Below, piece by piece: positions 8,132-16,328 of a stretch of DNA of 37,410 nucleotides. The stretch spans positions 1-37,410 of the forward strand of contig CAJXPL010000025.1 in the NCBI GenBank assembly GCA_913057985.1, read 5' to 3'. Made by a program: the position numbers and the translations under genes. Position 1 is the stretch's first letter; each line of letters starts with the position of its first letter. The stretch comes from an uncultured Synechococcus sp. (GTDB lineage: Bacteria; Cyanobacteriota; Cyanobacteriia; PCC-6307; Cyanobiaceae). Below the pieces are notes generated by a model. It was not told where the DNA came from. It did no database searches and worked only from the letters and a program-made list of their open reading frames with translations.

Positions 8132-8623
8132 TTAGCCCAACCAGGATTGAAGCCGCGGCGCAACGAGCATCAGGTCAACGCTGAGGGGGCCACCGCCAGC
8201 GGTGATCAACACAAGGCACATCACGACATACATCGCAGCTTTCTCCCAACTTGGTGGTTCTCCAACTCCCATCGGACCGCCGTAATCGCCTTCGGGGATC
8301 AGATAAGGATCAGGGGCAATGAACGGGAAACCACGGGTGATCTCCAGCACAACGGCGTAAAACATCGACACAGCAATGGCGACAGCCGCCAGGGGCGTAA
8401 GGAAACCAAACAACAGAGCGATCCCTCCAGCCCACATGGAAAAAGCCGAAAGGAAACAAAGCCAGGCCGGCGTGTTCATCGCCGTGGACCATGTTTTCAA
8501 GTTCACAAGTTTGGGCCAACCATGGCGGATGAACACCAGCCCCGTGAACAGACGCAACACCAGCAGACCAGAACCAGCAAGGCCCTCAGGTGACGAGGGG
8601 GCAATCAGAGAGACAAGGTCCAC
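8132..8623 (-). CDS. DoxX-family membrane protein
   Basis: A 163-residue protein with four predicted transmembrane helices (about 17-37, 52-74, 78-96, 128-150). It has the DoxX signature RLFTGLVFIRHGWPKL near the first helix and a long loop FIAPDPYLIPEGDYGGP between helices 3 and 4. DoxX relatives are found with thiosulfate:quinone oxidoreductase, with GMC or thiol-redox proteins, and in stress operons; the founding archaeal DoxA/DoxD pair forms a quinone reductase. Here it may be a membrane partner for quinone-linked redox enzymes, but that is inference. It starts with GTG, lies 60 nt downstream of the VOC gene on the same strand, and converges with GMC1. Confidence 0.85.
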   Translation of the reverse strand: MDLVSLIAPSSPEGLAGSGLLVLRLFTGLVFIRHGWPKLVNLKTWSTAMNTPAWLCFLSAFSMWAGGIALLFGFLTPLAAVAIAVSMFYAVVLEITRGFPFIAPDPYLIPEGDYGGPMGVGEPPSWEKAAMYVVMCLVLITAGGGPLSVDLMLVAPRLQSWLG

Positions 8624-8683
8624 AAGACACCAGTCTTTTCTCCAAAACTAGTGACGACCAGCCCGAACAATTGAAGGATTCGC

Positions 8684-9523
8684 TTAAGAAGAAATCCAGA
8701 GGCGATGACCATCCGGATCACACAACAATCGACCGGATCCAGCCGCAGGATCCTGGACCAGGATCTGGGCATAGAGGGCATTTTGCGGCTGCAACGCAGC
8801 CGCTGTGGGTCGCGAGGGGGAGGGGCTGAGATATCTCAAAAATTCAACACCACATGGAGAACAACCGCTTAAGCCATGGATGGCCACCTTTGGGTTGATC
8901 ACGCCATCGAGCCGTTCTTGTTCAACACCCTGGTTCAGGGTGGCGTAGCGAAGTTGCAGGCCAAGATCAACGCCATAAAACAACAAGCTGCGATCGCTAT
9001 CACTGATCGCAATGGCCGTATGGTCCAGCCCCTGAAAGAGAGGAGCGTCGACCTGATGCCAACGGGGATGCCCTTGACCGGGAGGGAACCAGAGCAGCTC
9101 CATGGCATGACCTGCGGCGTTACGGAACTTCCACGCCGCCACGCCATTGGGCAACCACTGCGGCGCCTCCGAGATCGGAGCCACAAGGGGCATCAACTGG
9201 TCAGCAGCACGTTCCATATCGCTCACCACAATCGCGACGTGCTGAAACCAGAGGCTGTTTGCGGGGCCTGGATCGGGGTATGGAACCGGATCGACTCCCT
9301 CGAAGGAGACATAGTCGAGGCATTCCCTGCCCAGTCGGTGGTGACGAACAATCGCCCGCCCCTTGGTCAAGCCAAAACGTCGCTGAAGGGCCTCCCCTTC
9401 CAGCAACGATTGGCCCTGATCGATCGCCCCTAAAACATCAAGTAGGGGGTCAAGACATCCCAGCTCCGGCAAGGAAAACGCTACCCCTTGAATCGAAAGG
9501 GATTGCCCCTGAGCAGATACCAC
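8684..9523 (-). CDS. VOC (glyoxalase/dioxygenase superfamily) protein
   Basis: A 279-residue cytosolic protein of the vicinal-oxygen-chelate superfamily. Two VOC modules are visible: one from about residue 90 (WFQHVAIVVSDMERAADQL, closing with HAMELLWFPP) and one from about 164 (GLDHTAIAISDSDRSLLFY, closing with DPDGHRLWI). His and Glu residues in these strands fit the usual 2-His-1-Glu metal site. The first ~85 residues are an extra, less clear region. Family members include glyoxalase I, ring-cleaving dioxygenases and isomerases; I cannot name the substrate. It starts with GTG at 9523, the first possible start after an in-frame stop. It is divergent from the SDR gene and likely co-transcribed with DoxX. 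Confidence 0.8.
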   Translation of the reverse strand: MVSAQGQSLSIQGVAFSLPELGCLDPLLDVLGAIDQGQSLLEGEALQRRFGLTKGRAIVRHHRLGRECLDYVSFEGVDPVPYPDPGPANSLWFQHVAIVVSDMERAADQLMPLVAPISEAPQWLPNGVAAWKFRNAAGHAMELLWFPPGQGHPRWHQVDAPLFQGLDHTAIAISDSDRSLLFYGVDLGLQLRYATLNQGVEQERLDGVINPKVAIHGLSGCSPCGVEFLRYLSPSPSRPTAAALQPQNALYAQILVQDPAAGSGRLLCDPDGHRLWISS

Positions 9524-9598
9524 GAATGCGTCATCTCCACTGCGGTTGTCTTAGCGCCGTTTACGCATCAATCACTGCCGAGATCAGTGAAAACAGCT

Positions 9599-9604
9599 AA
9601 GGAG
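9599..9604 (+). promoter_or_regulatory. ribosome binding site of the SDR gene
   Basis: AAGGAG is the only strong Shine-Dalgarno match ahead of the SDR gene. It sits 10 nt before the TTG at 9615 but 22 nt before the ATG at 9627, so it favours the TTG start (MITAMTTQ) over the ATG. Confidence 0.55.
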
Positions 9605-9614
9605 TGTTTATTCG

Positions 9615-10427
9615 TTGATCACCGCCATGACCACCCAAGTCCCAAAGGCAATGACCTCTCTGTGTCTGCGTGACAAGGTAATCATCGTGACCGGTGGCAA
9701 TTCCGGTATCGGCAAGGCCATTGTCGAAGCCGTCGGGGCTTTAGGCGCCAAGGTGGTCATCGACTACCGCTCGCATCCTGAGCGCACCGAAGCCTTGATC
9801 GATGAAGTTGGCGAGCTCGGTGGGCAAGCGATTGGCGTGCAAGCCGATGTGGCGAAGCTTGAGGAGATTCAACACCTCATCGACGTTGCCGTGAAGACCT
9901 TCGGCAAAGTGGATGTGATGGTGAATAACGCTGGCATCGAGACAAGAACCTCGATCCTTGACACCACCCCAGAGGATTTCGACAAGGTGATGAACGTCAA
10001 CCTGCGTGGGGTGTTCTTTGCCACGCAGTACAGCGCCAAACAAATGATTGCCCAAGGAAGTGGTGGTCGAATCATCAATATTTCGTCCGTCCATGAAGAC
10101 TGGCCGATGCCAGACAACACGCCCTATTGCGTCGCCAAGGGCGGGGTGCGCATGATGACCCGGACGGCTGGTGTTGAACTGGCGAGCAAGGGGGTCTCGA
10201 TCGTCAACGTCGGTCCGGGTGCTGTGGCCACACCCATCAACGACTCCACCATGAACAATCCCGAGCTGATGGCCAAGCTCAATGCGGCGATTCCGATGGG
10301 CCGGATGGCCCAACCGGAAGAGATCGCTTCGCTGGTGGCATTCCTCGCCAGCGATGGTGCCAGCTACATGACGGCAACCAGCGTCTTTGCTGACGGTGGA
10401 ATCATGATGAGCAGTCCTGGGCTTTGA
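9615..10427 (+). CDS. SDR oxidoreductase, glucose 1-dehydrogenase-like
   Basis: A classical short-chain dehydrogenase of about 266-270 residues. The cofactor motif TGGNSGIG, the structural NNAG, the catalytic Ser in ISSVHEDWP and the YCVAK Tyr-x3-Lys pair are all present. The HEDWPMP segment after the Ser strand resembles bacterial glucose 1-dehydrogenases, which oxidise beta-D-glucose to glucono-1,5-lactone with NAD(P). Substrate assignment across SDR families is weak, so this is a best guess. The neighbourhood supports it: an SMP-30/gluconolactonase gene lies about 1.1 kb away in the opposing operon. The start is TTG at 9615 (supported by AAGGAG) or ATG at 9627. Its 3' end overlaps the convergent HbpS/GlcG gene by 26 nt. 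Confidence 0.85.
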   Translation: MITAMTTQVPKAMTSLCLRDKVIIVTGGNSGIGKAIVEAVGALGAKVVIDYRSHPERTEALIDEVGELGGQAIGVQADVAKLEEIQHLIDVAVKTFGKVDVMVNNAGIETRTSILDTTPEDFDKVMNVNLRGVFFATQYSAKQMIAQGSGGRIINISSVHEDWPMPDNTPYCVAKGGVRMMTRTAGVELASKGVSIVNVGPGAVATPINDSTMNNPELMAKLNAAIPMGRMAQPEEIASLVAFLASDGASYMTATSVFADGGIMMSSPGL

Positions 10428-10842
10428 GTTCAAAGGCCTCAACCCCGGCACGGGCGACGGCAGCATCCTGGTCAGGCGTCATGCCTGATACCCCGATCGC
10501 CCCCACCACCGCACCCTGGTAACGCAAGGTCAAACCGCCAGCCATCAGGGCACAGGGCTGATGCAGCACGGCCTGCAACGACAAGAGTGCCGTGCGACCG
10601 GAAGCGATGGCCTGTTCCGCAGCCGCGCTGTCAGCGCCCGTCAGCGCAGCTGTGCGCGCTTTTGCAGCGGATGTCTCAACGCTGGCGATGGACGCGCCGT
10701 CAAGCCGGCGAAAGGTGATGAGCACTCCAGAGGCATCCACCACCGCAATCGAAACCCTTGCCGACAACTGATGAGCCATGGCCATGGCCGACACAACGAT
10801 CCTGTCGGCGTCGGCCGAATCGAGACAAGGAATCATCTGCAT
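10402..10842 (-). CDS. HbpS/GlcG-family (DUF336) protein
   Basis: A 146-residue soluble protein of the heme-degrading/HbpS-GlcG family. Typical elements are SIAVVDASGVLITFRRLDGA, the helix SVETSAAKARTAALTG, the segment LTLRYQGAVVGAIGVSG and the terminal QDAAVARAGVEAFE. Relatives occur near glycolate oxidase (GlcG), act as extracellular heme sensors (HbpS), or accompany sugar oxidation genes as proteins of unknown function. No signal peptide is seen, so it should be cytosolic. It is the last gene of the minus-strand operon cupin - SMP-30 - Rid - Nif11 - HbpS, 4 nt after the Nif11 stop codon. Its end overlaps the convergent SDR gene by 26 nt. Confidence 0.85.
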   Translation of the reverse strand: MQMIPCLDSADADRIVVSAMAMAHQLSARVSIAVVDASGVLITFRRLDGASIASVETSAAKARTAALTGADSAAAEQAIASGRTALLSLQAVLHQPCALMAGGLTLRYQGAVVGAIGVSGMTPDQDAAVARAGVEAFELKAQDCSS

Positions 10843-10846
10843 GGGT

Positions 10847-11113
10847 TCAGGCCCACTGAATGGCCATCTTCCAAAGGTGCCCTTCCAGCTCCACCCCTGC
10901 AGCCAAAGCCTGCAAGGCCTCCTCGGGCAGTTTCAACGTGGCTGAGGCCTGATGCACCAGGATGTCAACCCCGGTGAATTGGAACCCCATCGTCTGCCCC
11001 ATCGCAGCAATGTCGTCGAGGCAAGCTGCGTCGTGAAATTGATCAAGCAGACCTTGATCACCCTTCACCTTGTGGAGGAATTGTTCCAACTGTGGATTGC
11101 CGTTGTGGGTCAT
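10847..11113 (-). CDS. Nif11-domain small protein with leader-like C-terminus
   Basis: An 88-residue protein with a Nif11 domain: QLEQFLHKVKGDQGLLDQF, then a DDIAAMGQTMGFQFTGVDIL segment. The end of the domain reads LPEEALQALAAG (residues 62-73), close to the EELEAVAGG end of Nif11-type leader peptides where transport proteases cut. A 15-residue tail follows (VELEGHLWKMAIQWA), without Cys, Ser or Thr, so it is not a lanthipeptide core. It may be a degenerate precursor or a Nif11 protein with an unrelated regulatory role. No modification enzyme or peptidase-containing transporter is in the window. I chose the ATG at 11113, where homology begins. It is packed between Rid and HbpS genes with 4-nt gaps on both sides, so it is surely part of that operon. 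Confidence 0.8.
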   Translation of the reverse strand: MTHNGNPQLEQFLHKVKGDQGLLDQFHDAACLDDIAAMGQTMGFQFTGVDILVHQASATLKLPEEALQALAAGVELEGHLWKMAIQWA

Positions 11114-11117
11114 GGCG

Positions 11118-11510
11118 TCAGTCTTTGATTGCAATGCAGGAAATTTCAATGCGGGCTCCCACCACCAATTTGCTGATGCCGATCACCGCACGGGAACAGT
11201 AATTCTCTGGATCAGGGAAAAACTCCTGCCAAACAGCATCCATCTCCTCAATTTCATCAATGTTGGTCATGTAAACAACGGCCTGGCCAACGTCTTTGTA
11301 CGTGCATCCAGCCGCTTCAAGAACGCCGAACACATTCTTGAGACATTGACGGGTGTGTTCCGCACTCCCTCCCTCCACCGTTTGATTGGTGACGGGATCC
11401 ACAGGCATCTGGCCGGACACAAAGACAAACTGACCGACGCGATAGCCCTGGCTGTAGCTGGCCACAGGCTGGTTGGCCTTTTTAGTGCGAATAGGATGTC
11501 GGTCTAACAC
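11118..11510 (-). CDS. Rid-family (RidA-like) protein
   Basis: A 130-residue Rid/YjgF protein. It shows the SYSQGYRVGQFVFVSGQMPVDP front strand, the QCLKNVFGVLEAAGCTYKDV helix and the closing SRAVIGISKLVVGARIEISCIA with the conserved Arg that binds carboxylates in deaminating RidA. It probably hydrolyses reactive enamine/imine intermediates or a related small molecule, in the cytosol. It is a diverged paralogue of the more canonical RidA at 34820-35212. The start is GTG at 11510. It sits 37 nt after the SMP-30 gene and 4 nt before Nif11 in the same operon. Placement with a lactonase and a cupin suggests a specialised catabolic role rather than the housekeeping one, by inference. Confidence 0.87.
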   Translation of the reverse strand: MLDRHPIRTKKANQPVASYSQGYRVGQFVFVSGQMPVDPVTNQTVEGGSAEHTRQCLKNVFGVLEAAGCTYKDVGQAVVYMTNIDEIEEMDAVWQEFFPDPENYCSRAVIGISKLVVGARIEISCIAIKD

Positions 11511-11547
11511 CGTCGATCAACGCAACTGTCTTTGTTGTAGCGGCATT

Positions 11548-12522
11548 TCAGGGGAGTGCAGGGTGCTGGATGCCACGGGTATTCACATGGATGGAATACA
11601 CCGAATCCCAACAGCAGAGGAACAAACGGTTGCCATGAACGCCTCCAAAGCAAAGGTTGCCAACCAAGTGGGGCGTGGCAATTCGTCCCAGAAAGGTGCC
11701 ATCCGATGCGATGCAGTGAACCCCATTCCCAGCACTGCTCCAGATGTTTCCGTCGACATCCACACGGATGCCATCGGCATTGCCGTTGGTAACCCGGTAG
11801 AAATCACGTCGACCTGAAATCTGACGGCCACCATCCTCCACATCGAACACGTGAATGAGTCGATCCGGCATGGGCGCGTCGTGATTCGGCGGATCACCAA
11901 ACACGCCTGAGGGGGCTGCCGTATCGACGATGTAGAGAAGCGACTCATCGGGAGAGAACGCCAACCCATTGGGGCCCACAACCTCGTCGGGAGTTGTCAT
12001 TGCCTTGAGAGATCCATCGGCCGGGTCAAAGCGATAAACCACCGCCGGTTGCACGGAATGGCGCCGGCCTCCCTCAAAATCGTTGACGAGGCCGTAATGA
12101 GGATCGCTAAACCAGATCGTGCCATCACGTTTCACCACCACATCATTGGGGGTGTTCAAAGGCTTGCCCTGGTGGGAGTCCACCAAATGCACAACACGAC
12201 CGTTGTGCTCCGTGCGCAATACAGCCCGATGACCATGGCTGCAAGTCAACAGCCGTCCCTGGCGATCACGGGTTTGGCCATTTGGAAACCCGGCGTTATA
12301 GCGGAACACACTCAGACCATGGGTCTCATCCCAAGACAGAATTCGATCATTGGGGATGTCGGAAACCAGCAGACGCTGTTGATCGCCGAACCAGACCGGC
12401 CCCTCTAGCCAACGACAACCGTCAAAGAGGCGTTCAAGCTGAGCATTGAACAACACCAAAGAGTTGAAGCGCGGATCCACCACTTCAATCTCAGTCTCAA
12501 CAAATTGACTACGGAACACCAT
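11548..12522 (-). CDS. SMP-30 / gluconolactonase-family enzyme
   Basis: A 324-residue six-bladed beta-propeller of the SMP-30/gluconolaconase/LRE family. Likely metal ligands are present: Glu40 (RWLEGPVW), Asn126 (TPNDVVV), Asn185 (GPNGLAFSPDES) and Asp250 (NADGIRVDVDG). Such enzymes open sugar lactones such as glucono-1,5-lactone to the aldonic acid, using Ca2+ or Zn2+. No signal peptide is seen, so it should be cytosolic. I chose the ATG at 12522 (MVFRSQF), 13 nt after the cupin stop codon; the frame is open to 12579, but that would overlap the cupin. The neighbouring SDR, GMC1 and GH63 genes fit a glucose or related sugar oxidation route. Exact substrate unproven. Confidence 0.9.
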   Translation of the reverse strand: MVFRSQFVETEIEVVDPRFNSLVLFNAQLERLFDGCRWLEGPVWFGDQQRLLVSDIPNDRILSWDETHGLSVFRYNAGFPNGQTRDRQGRLLTCSHGHRAVLRTEHNGRVVHLVDSHQGKPLNTPNDVVVKRDGTIWFSDPHYGLVNDFEGGRRHSVQPAVVYRFDPADGSLKAMTTPDEVVGPNGLAFSPDESLLYIVDTAAPSGVFGDPPNHDAPMPDRLIHVFDVEDGGRQISGRRDFYRVTNGNADGIRVDVDGNIWSSAGNGVHCIASDGTFLGRIATPHLVGNLCFGGVHGNRLFLCCWDSVYSIHVNTRGIQHPALP

Positions 12523-12535
12523 GACGAATGCACCC

Positions 12536-13006
12536 TTACTTAAATGATCCAGGGGGCAGATTTCGCCACTCCTGATCATTTCTCTGAATAATCAGTTGAA
12601 CACAGGGTTCGTCTCCAACCTGAGCGGAGAGGTGACCGCGACGACCATCAGCCATCGCCCGACAATCCTGATCACCCCCATAGGAATATTCACCAGCCTT
12701 CATGACCGCCTTTGTTCCATCCATGCTCTCGACAGACCAGGCACCTTTCAAGACATAAATCCATTTCGGAACGTGATTTTCATGCCAGTCAGCAGTCCAA
12801 CCAACGGGCAAGTAGGTCACAAAAGCATTTCCTTCCTTCATCAAATCACGCGAAAATTGGGGCGAATCCCCTGGCCCAAGTTGACCAAGCGTGAACGCAC
12901 TGATGGTGCATCGTTCCTGACGACTGATCCCTTCAGCATCTGTATAGAGGTGCCAGTAGCTTTCAGGCTCTGGGGCCAGACTGAAAGGGTCGGTCATCGG
13001 AGGCAT
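12536..13006 (-). CDS. single-domain cupin protein
   Basis: A 156-residue protein with one cupin barrel in its C-terminal half. Motif 1 is GWTADWHENHVPKWIYVLKG, with candidate metal ligands His and Glu; a later strand includes KAGEYSYGGDQDCRA. The N-terminal half is less conserved. Cupins of this size act as isomerases, dioxygenases or sugar-binding regulators; nothing decides between them here. It is the first gene of the cupin - SMP-30 - Rid - Nif11 - HbpS operon. An in-frame ATG three codons downstream (MTDP) is an alternative start. The 261 nt upstream, to the tRNA gene, should carry the operon promoter, but I see no convincing sigma-70 boxes there. Confidence 0.8.
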   Translation of the reverse strand: MPPMTDPFSLAPEPESYWHLYTDAEGISRQERCTISAFTLGQLGPGDSPQFSRDLMKEGNAFVTYLPVGWTADWHENHVPKWIYVLKGAWSVESMDGTKAVMKAGEYSYGGDQDCRAMADGRRGHLSAQVGDEPCVQLIIQRNDQEWRNLPPGSFK

Positions 13007-13267
13007 GCGCTGGTCTTTGCACCCTATTCATTTCGAACAAGGCTGACTATCAACTCGCACAGCACAGACAGGCCTGGAGCATTCCGGAACAACGGAGATG
13101 GCCTGCAGAGGCAAACATCAGCACGCCCGAATGTTCACCACCATCTTCTGATCCAAGAGATCACCGTGCAAGGCATCGGCCCATGGGGATGACGCGTCAC
13201 CGCTGATTGAACAGAAGCAACAGATCGGAGGGCTCGAGCACTCAGGGGAAACTAAACTTGCCGAGTC

Positions 13268-13356
13268 GGGGGCATGGCGGAATCGGTAGACGCACGCGAC
13301 TTAAAATCGCTTGGGCTGAAAGGCCTGTGGGGGTTCAAGTCCCCCTGCCCCCACCA
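13268..13356 (+). tRNA. tRNA-Leu (anticodon UAA), uninterrupted, CCA encoded
   Basis: The acceptor stem GGGGGCA (13268-13274) pairs with TGCCCCC (13346-13352), then discriminator A and an encoded CCA (13354-13356). The T arm is GGGGG-TTCAAGT-CCCCC. The class II long variable arm GGGC...GCCT is present, and the anticodon loop CTTAAAA gives UAA. No group I intron interrupts the anticodon, unlike many other cyanobacteria. The outer pair of the anticodon stem appears to be a C-U mismatch. It lies 7 nt from the stop codon of the convergent thioredoxin-like gene. Confidence 0.95.
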
Positions 13357-13362
13357 TCCGCA

Positions 13363-13665
13363 TCAGGACGGCAGCAGCGCGGCGAGCTTCGTGCGGAAGT
13401 CTCCCTTGGGCATACCGCCTTTTAACTCTCCTTCGATGGTGAACTCGCCATCGGGATCGGTCACCAGAAGGTAGGTGGGCCAGCCCATCCCCTCCTTGTT
13501 GGGGTACTGCTTAAGCAGAATTTTCCGATATTTGCGATACATCTCCGTGTCCTGAAGCATCACGGAAATGAAGCTGCAGCCAAGCTCCTCCGCCACTTTG
13601 GCGTCGTAGTGGCTCATGCGGTGACAGGTGCCGCAGTCTTCAGAGCTGAACTTGATCAGGTGCAT
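13363..13665 (-). CDS. thioredoxin-fold protein with CGTC motif
   Basis: A 100-residue cytosolic protein starting [20 protein letters not shown], with the redox pair Cys11/Cys14 in a CGTC context just after the first beta strand, as in thioredoxins. The cis-Pro equivalent is in GWPTYLLV, and a strand [12 protein letters not shown] follows. CGTC differs from the standard CGPC, so the redox potential and partners probably differ. Without a signal peptide it is likely a cytosolic thiol oxidoreductase of unknown target. I chose the ATG at 13665, which overlaps the 3' end of pyrC by 26 nt, indicating co-expression with bicA-pyrC. The gene converges on tRNA-Leu. Confidence 0.8.
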   Translation of the reverse strand: MHLIKFSSEDCGTCHRMSHYDAKVAEELGCSFISVMLQDTEMYRKYRKILLKQYPNKEGMGWPTYLLVTDPDGEFTIEGELKGGMPKGDFRTKLAALLPS

Positions 13666-14686
13666 CGTCGACGACCCAGGAGAGGATGTCTCCAGCATGG
13701 AAAGGAACCAGGCCATTCACAAGTTCCGGCACGAGCTGATCACGCCGTTGCAAGGTGATGCGACTGCTGTTCACCGGCAGGTTGTAGAAGGCTGGACCGT
13801 TGAGGCTGGCGAAGGCTTCCAGGTGAGCGAGAGCACCCTCTTCATCGAAGACTTGGGCGTAGCTTTCCAGGGCGTAGGGCGCATTGAAGATGCCGGCGCA
13901 TCCGCAGGCACTTTCCTTGGATGCCCGTTCGTGCGGTGCCGTGTCGGTGCCGAGAAAGAAGCGTGGGTCACCGCTGGTGGCCGCCCGGCGCAGGGCCTGA
14001 CGGTGGCATTCCCGCTTGGCCACGGGGAGGCAATAAAAGTCACTCCGCAAGCCGCCGGCGAACATCGCGTTGCGGTTGATGTGCAGATGGTGGGGGGTGA
14101 TGGTGGCGGCGAGATGACGATCCGCTGAGCTGACGTATTGCACCGCTTGCTCGGTGGTGATGTGCTCGAACACAACCCTCAGCTCGGGATGGCGGTCCCG
14201 CAGTGGTGCCAGATGGCGTTCGATGAACACCGCCTCTCGGTCGAAGATATCGATCTCGCTGTCCGTGACTTCACCATGGATCAGCAAGGGCATACCGATC
14301 CGGGCCATCGTTTCCAGCACAGGATCGATCTGCAGCAGATCCGTCACCCCTGCGGCGGAATTGGTGGTGGCGTTGGCGGGATAAAGCTTGGCGGCAGCAA
14401 AAACCCCCTCTCGAAATCCTGTCTCCAACTCGGTAGGAGCGATCGAATCCGTGAGGTACGCCGTCATCAGGGGCGTGAACTCCAGATCAGCGGGACACGC
14501 CGCCTGAATACGGTCGCGGTATGCCCGTGCAGCAGCCACCGTGGTCACCGGGGGACGCAGGTTGGGCATCACGATGGCCCTCTGAAAACGGCGGGCGGTA
14601 TGGGCCACAACCTGGTTCAGCATCTCCCCATCGCGGAGATGCACGTGCCAATCATCTGGGGCGATGATCGAGATCTGATCAGACAT
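13640..14686 (-). CDS. pyrC: dihydroorotase (class II, PyrC type)
   Basis: A 348-residue enzyme that interconverts carbamoyl-aspartate and dihydroorotate in pyrimidine synthesis. The binuclear zinc site is complete: His14 and His16 (DWHVHLRDG), Lys100 for carbamylation (AAAKLYP), His137 (LLIHGE), His175 (FEHITTEQ) and Asp248 (GTDTAPH). Length and motifs fit the class II E. coli-type enzyme. Its start codon is inside the end of bicA (8-nt overlap at 14679-14686) and its end overlaps the thioredoxin-like gene, so the three form one compact operon. Because pyrimidine synthesis begins with bicarbonate (carbamoyl phosphate), coupling to a bicarbonate importer may be functional, but this is inference. 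Confidence 0.97.
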   Translation of the reverse strand: MSDQISIIAPDDWHVHLRDGEMLNQVVAHTARRFQRAIVMPNLRPPVTTVAAARAYRDRIQAACPADLEFTPLMTAYLTDSIAPTELETGFREGVFAAAKLYPANATTNSAAGVTDLLQIDPVLETMARIGMPLLIHGEVTDSEIDIFDREAVFIERHLAPLRDRHPELRVVFEHITTEQAVQYVSSADRHLAATITPHHLHINRNAMFAGGLRSDFYCLPVAKRECHRQALRRAATSGDPRFFLGTDTAPHERASKESACGCAGIFNAPYALESYAQVFDEEGALAHLEAFASLNGPAFYNLPVNSSRITLQRRDQLVPELVNGLVPFHAGDILSWVVDDAPDQVQL

Positions 14687-16328
14687 TCAGCTGAAGACCG
14701 TTCACGGCAAGGCGCAAGGCATCGAGGCGATCACCAGTGATGTGGCTTTGGGGGAGCCGATCCAACAGCTTCAGCTTCTGCAGGCGCTTCTCCGTGCTGC
14801 CCGTTGCACCGACCAGGAACACCTGACGACTCTCTTCAATCGCTTCCTTGACGGCATTCTCAAGGGCGATCGCAGCGGTGACCCCCAGGTGGGACACCTC
14901 GGAGAGGTCGAAGACCACCGCCTGACAATTGCCGATGGCGTTGTGCTCACGCGAGATGGCCTTGGCCACGCCGAAGATCATCGGCCCGGCGAGCTGGAAC
15001 AACAGAACCTTGCCGGAGGCCTGATCCAGCAACACCTGCTCTTCATCGGTCAGCTCCACATCGTCATCAGCGGTGCTGATCGTTTTCACTTTTCTGGACT
15101 GCAACGCGCTCATCCGATCAATGGTGAGCACGTTGGCCACGAAAACTCCGATGCCCACTGCAGTGATGAGATCCACCAGCACCGTGAGCGCAATCACGCC
15201 GTAGGTGATCACCGCAGCTTTCACCGAGAGGTGGTGGGCCCGTTGAAGGAAATCCCAATCGATGATGTCGATGCCCACCTTCAGGGCGATGCCCGCCAGC
15301 ACGGCAAGGGGAATCGTTGAGGCGAGAGGGGCGGCGGCCAGAACGACCACCATCAAAATCAGCGCACGAACAATCCCTGAAAGGGCTGAACGTCCGCCGG
15401 CCTGAATGTTCACAACGGTGCCCATCGTGGCTCCCGCCCCAGGCAGTCCGCCAAAGACGCCCGACGCGATGTTGGCCAATCCCTGACCCACCAATTCCTT
15501 GTTGGAGTTGTGCTCCGTGCGGGTGAGGCTGTCAGCCACAACGGAGGTGAGCAGTGCATCGATGCAGCCGAGCATGCCCAGCACTGCGGCATCCACGAAC
15601 ATCAAACGCAGCTGTCCGCCCGACAAGGTGGGAACATGCAGGCTGGGGAGCTCAGCATTGAACGGCGGAATGGTCTTGAGACCGGCGTCGTGGAACAGGG
15701 TCATCGACAGCACCGTTCCCAGAACAAGAGCGAGCAGCTGCGGCGGGCAGAAACGTTTCACGCTGGCTGGGGTGAACCAGAGGATTGCAACGGTGATCAA
15801 CGCCAGCGCCAGCTCCATCGGCTGAATTCCGGCAATCAAACCCGGCAGGTTGGACAGGGTTCCCATCACCCCGCCCGATGCAGTCTGCCCCAGGAAAGCG
15901 GGCAGCTGGAGAATCACCAGGATGGCTCCAATCCCCGACATGAAGCCAGAGATCACGGTGTAAGGCATCTGGGTGACGTATCGACCCAGACGGAAGACGC
16001 CAAAAAGAATCTGAAACAGGCCCGCCAGGATTACCACGGTGAAGGCCATGGCCATGGCCGTCTCCTTGTCCGGAGCTGTGGCGGTGAAGCTCAGGATCAC
16101 CGACGTGAACACCACGGTCATGGGACCGGTGGGTTCGGAGATCAAGGTGGGCGTTCCGCCGAAGAGAGACGCCACCAAGCCGATGATCACGGCGCCCCAA
16201 AGCCCAGGGGCAGGGTCACCCGTTGCGGCGACCCCGAAGGCCAGGGCCATCGGCAGAGCAATCACCGCGGCGGTCACGCCACCAAAGGCGTCACCCCGGA
16301 GGTTGCTGGTGCTGATCCGGTTCAACAA
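14679..16328 (-). CDS. bicA: SulP-type Na+-dependent bicarbonate transporter
   Basis: A 549-residue transporter strongly resembling BicA of Synechococcus PCC 7002, a low-affinity, high-flux Na+-coupled HCO3- importer of the CO2-concentrating mechanism in the plasma membrane. About 12-14 membrane helices occupy residues 10-410, with hallmark segments [37 protein letters not shown] and [20 protein letters not shown]. The C-terminal cytosolic STAS domain starts near residue 440 ([19 protein letters not shown]). The start ATG is at 16328. It is divergent from the Na+/Ca2+ exchanger across 81 nt, and its stop codon overlaps pyrC. An exporter of cations beside a Na+-driven importer is biologically sensible. 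Confidence 0.95.
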   Translation of the reverse strand: MLNRISTSNLRGDAFGGVTAAVIALPMALAFGVAATGDPAPGLWGAVIIGLVASLFGGTPTLISEPTGPMTVVFTSVILSFTATAPDKETAMAMAFTVVILAGLFQILFGVFRLGRYVTQMPYTVISGFMSGIGAILVILQLPAFLGQTASGGVMGTLSNLPGLIAGIQPMELALALITVAILWFTPASVKRFCPPQLLALVLGTVLSMTLFHDAGLKTIPPFNAELPSLHVPTLSGGQLRLMFVDAAVLGMLGCIDALLTSVVADSLTRTEHNSNKELVGQGLANIASGVFGGLPGAGATMGTVVNIQAGGRSALSGIVRALILMVVVLAAAPLASTIPLAVLAGIALKVGIDIIDWDFLQRAHHLSVKAAVITYGVIALTVLVDLITAVGIGVFVANVLTIDRMSALQSRKVKTISTADDDVELTDEEQVLLDQASGKVLLFQLAGPMIFGVAKAISREHNAIGNCQAVVFDLSEVSHLGVTAAIALENAVKEAIEESRQVFLVGATGSTEKRLQKLKLLDRLPQSHITGDRLDALRLAVNGLQLNV

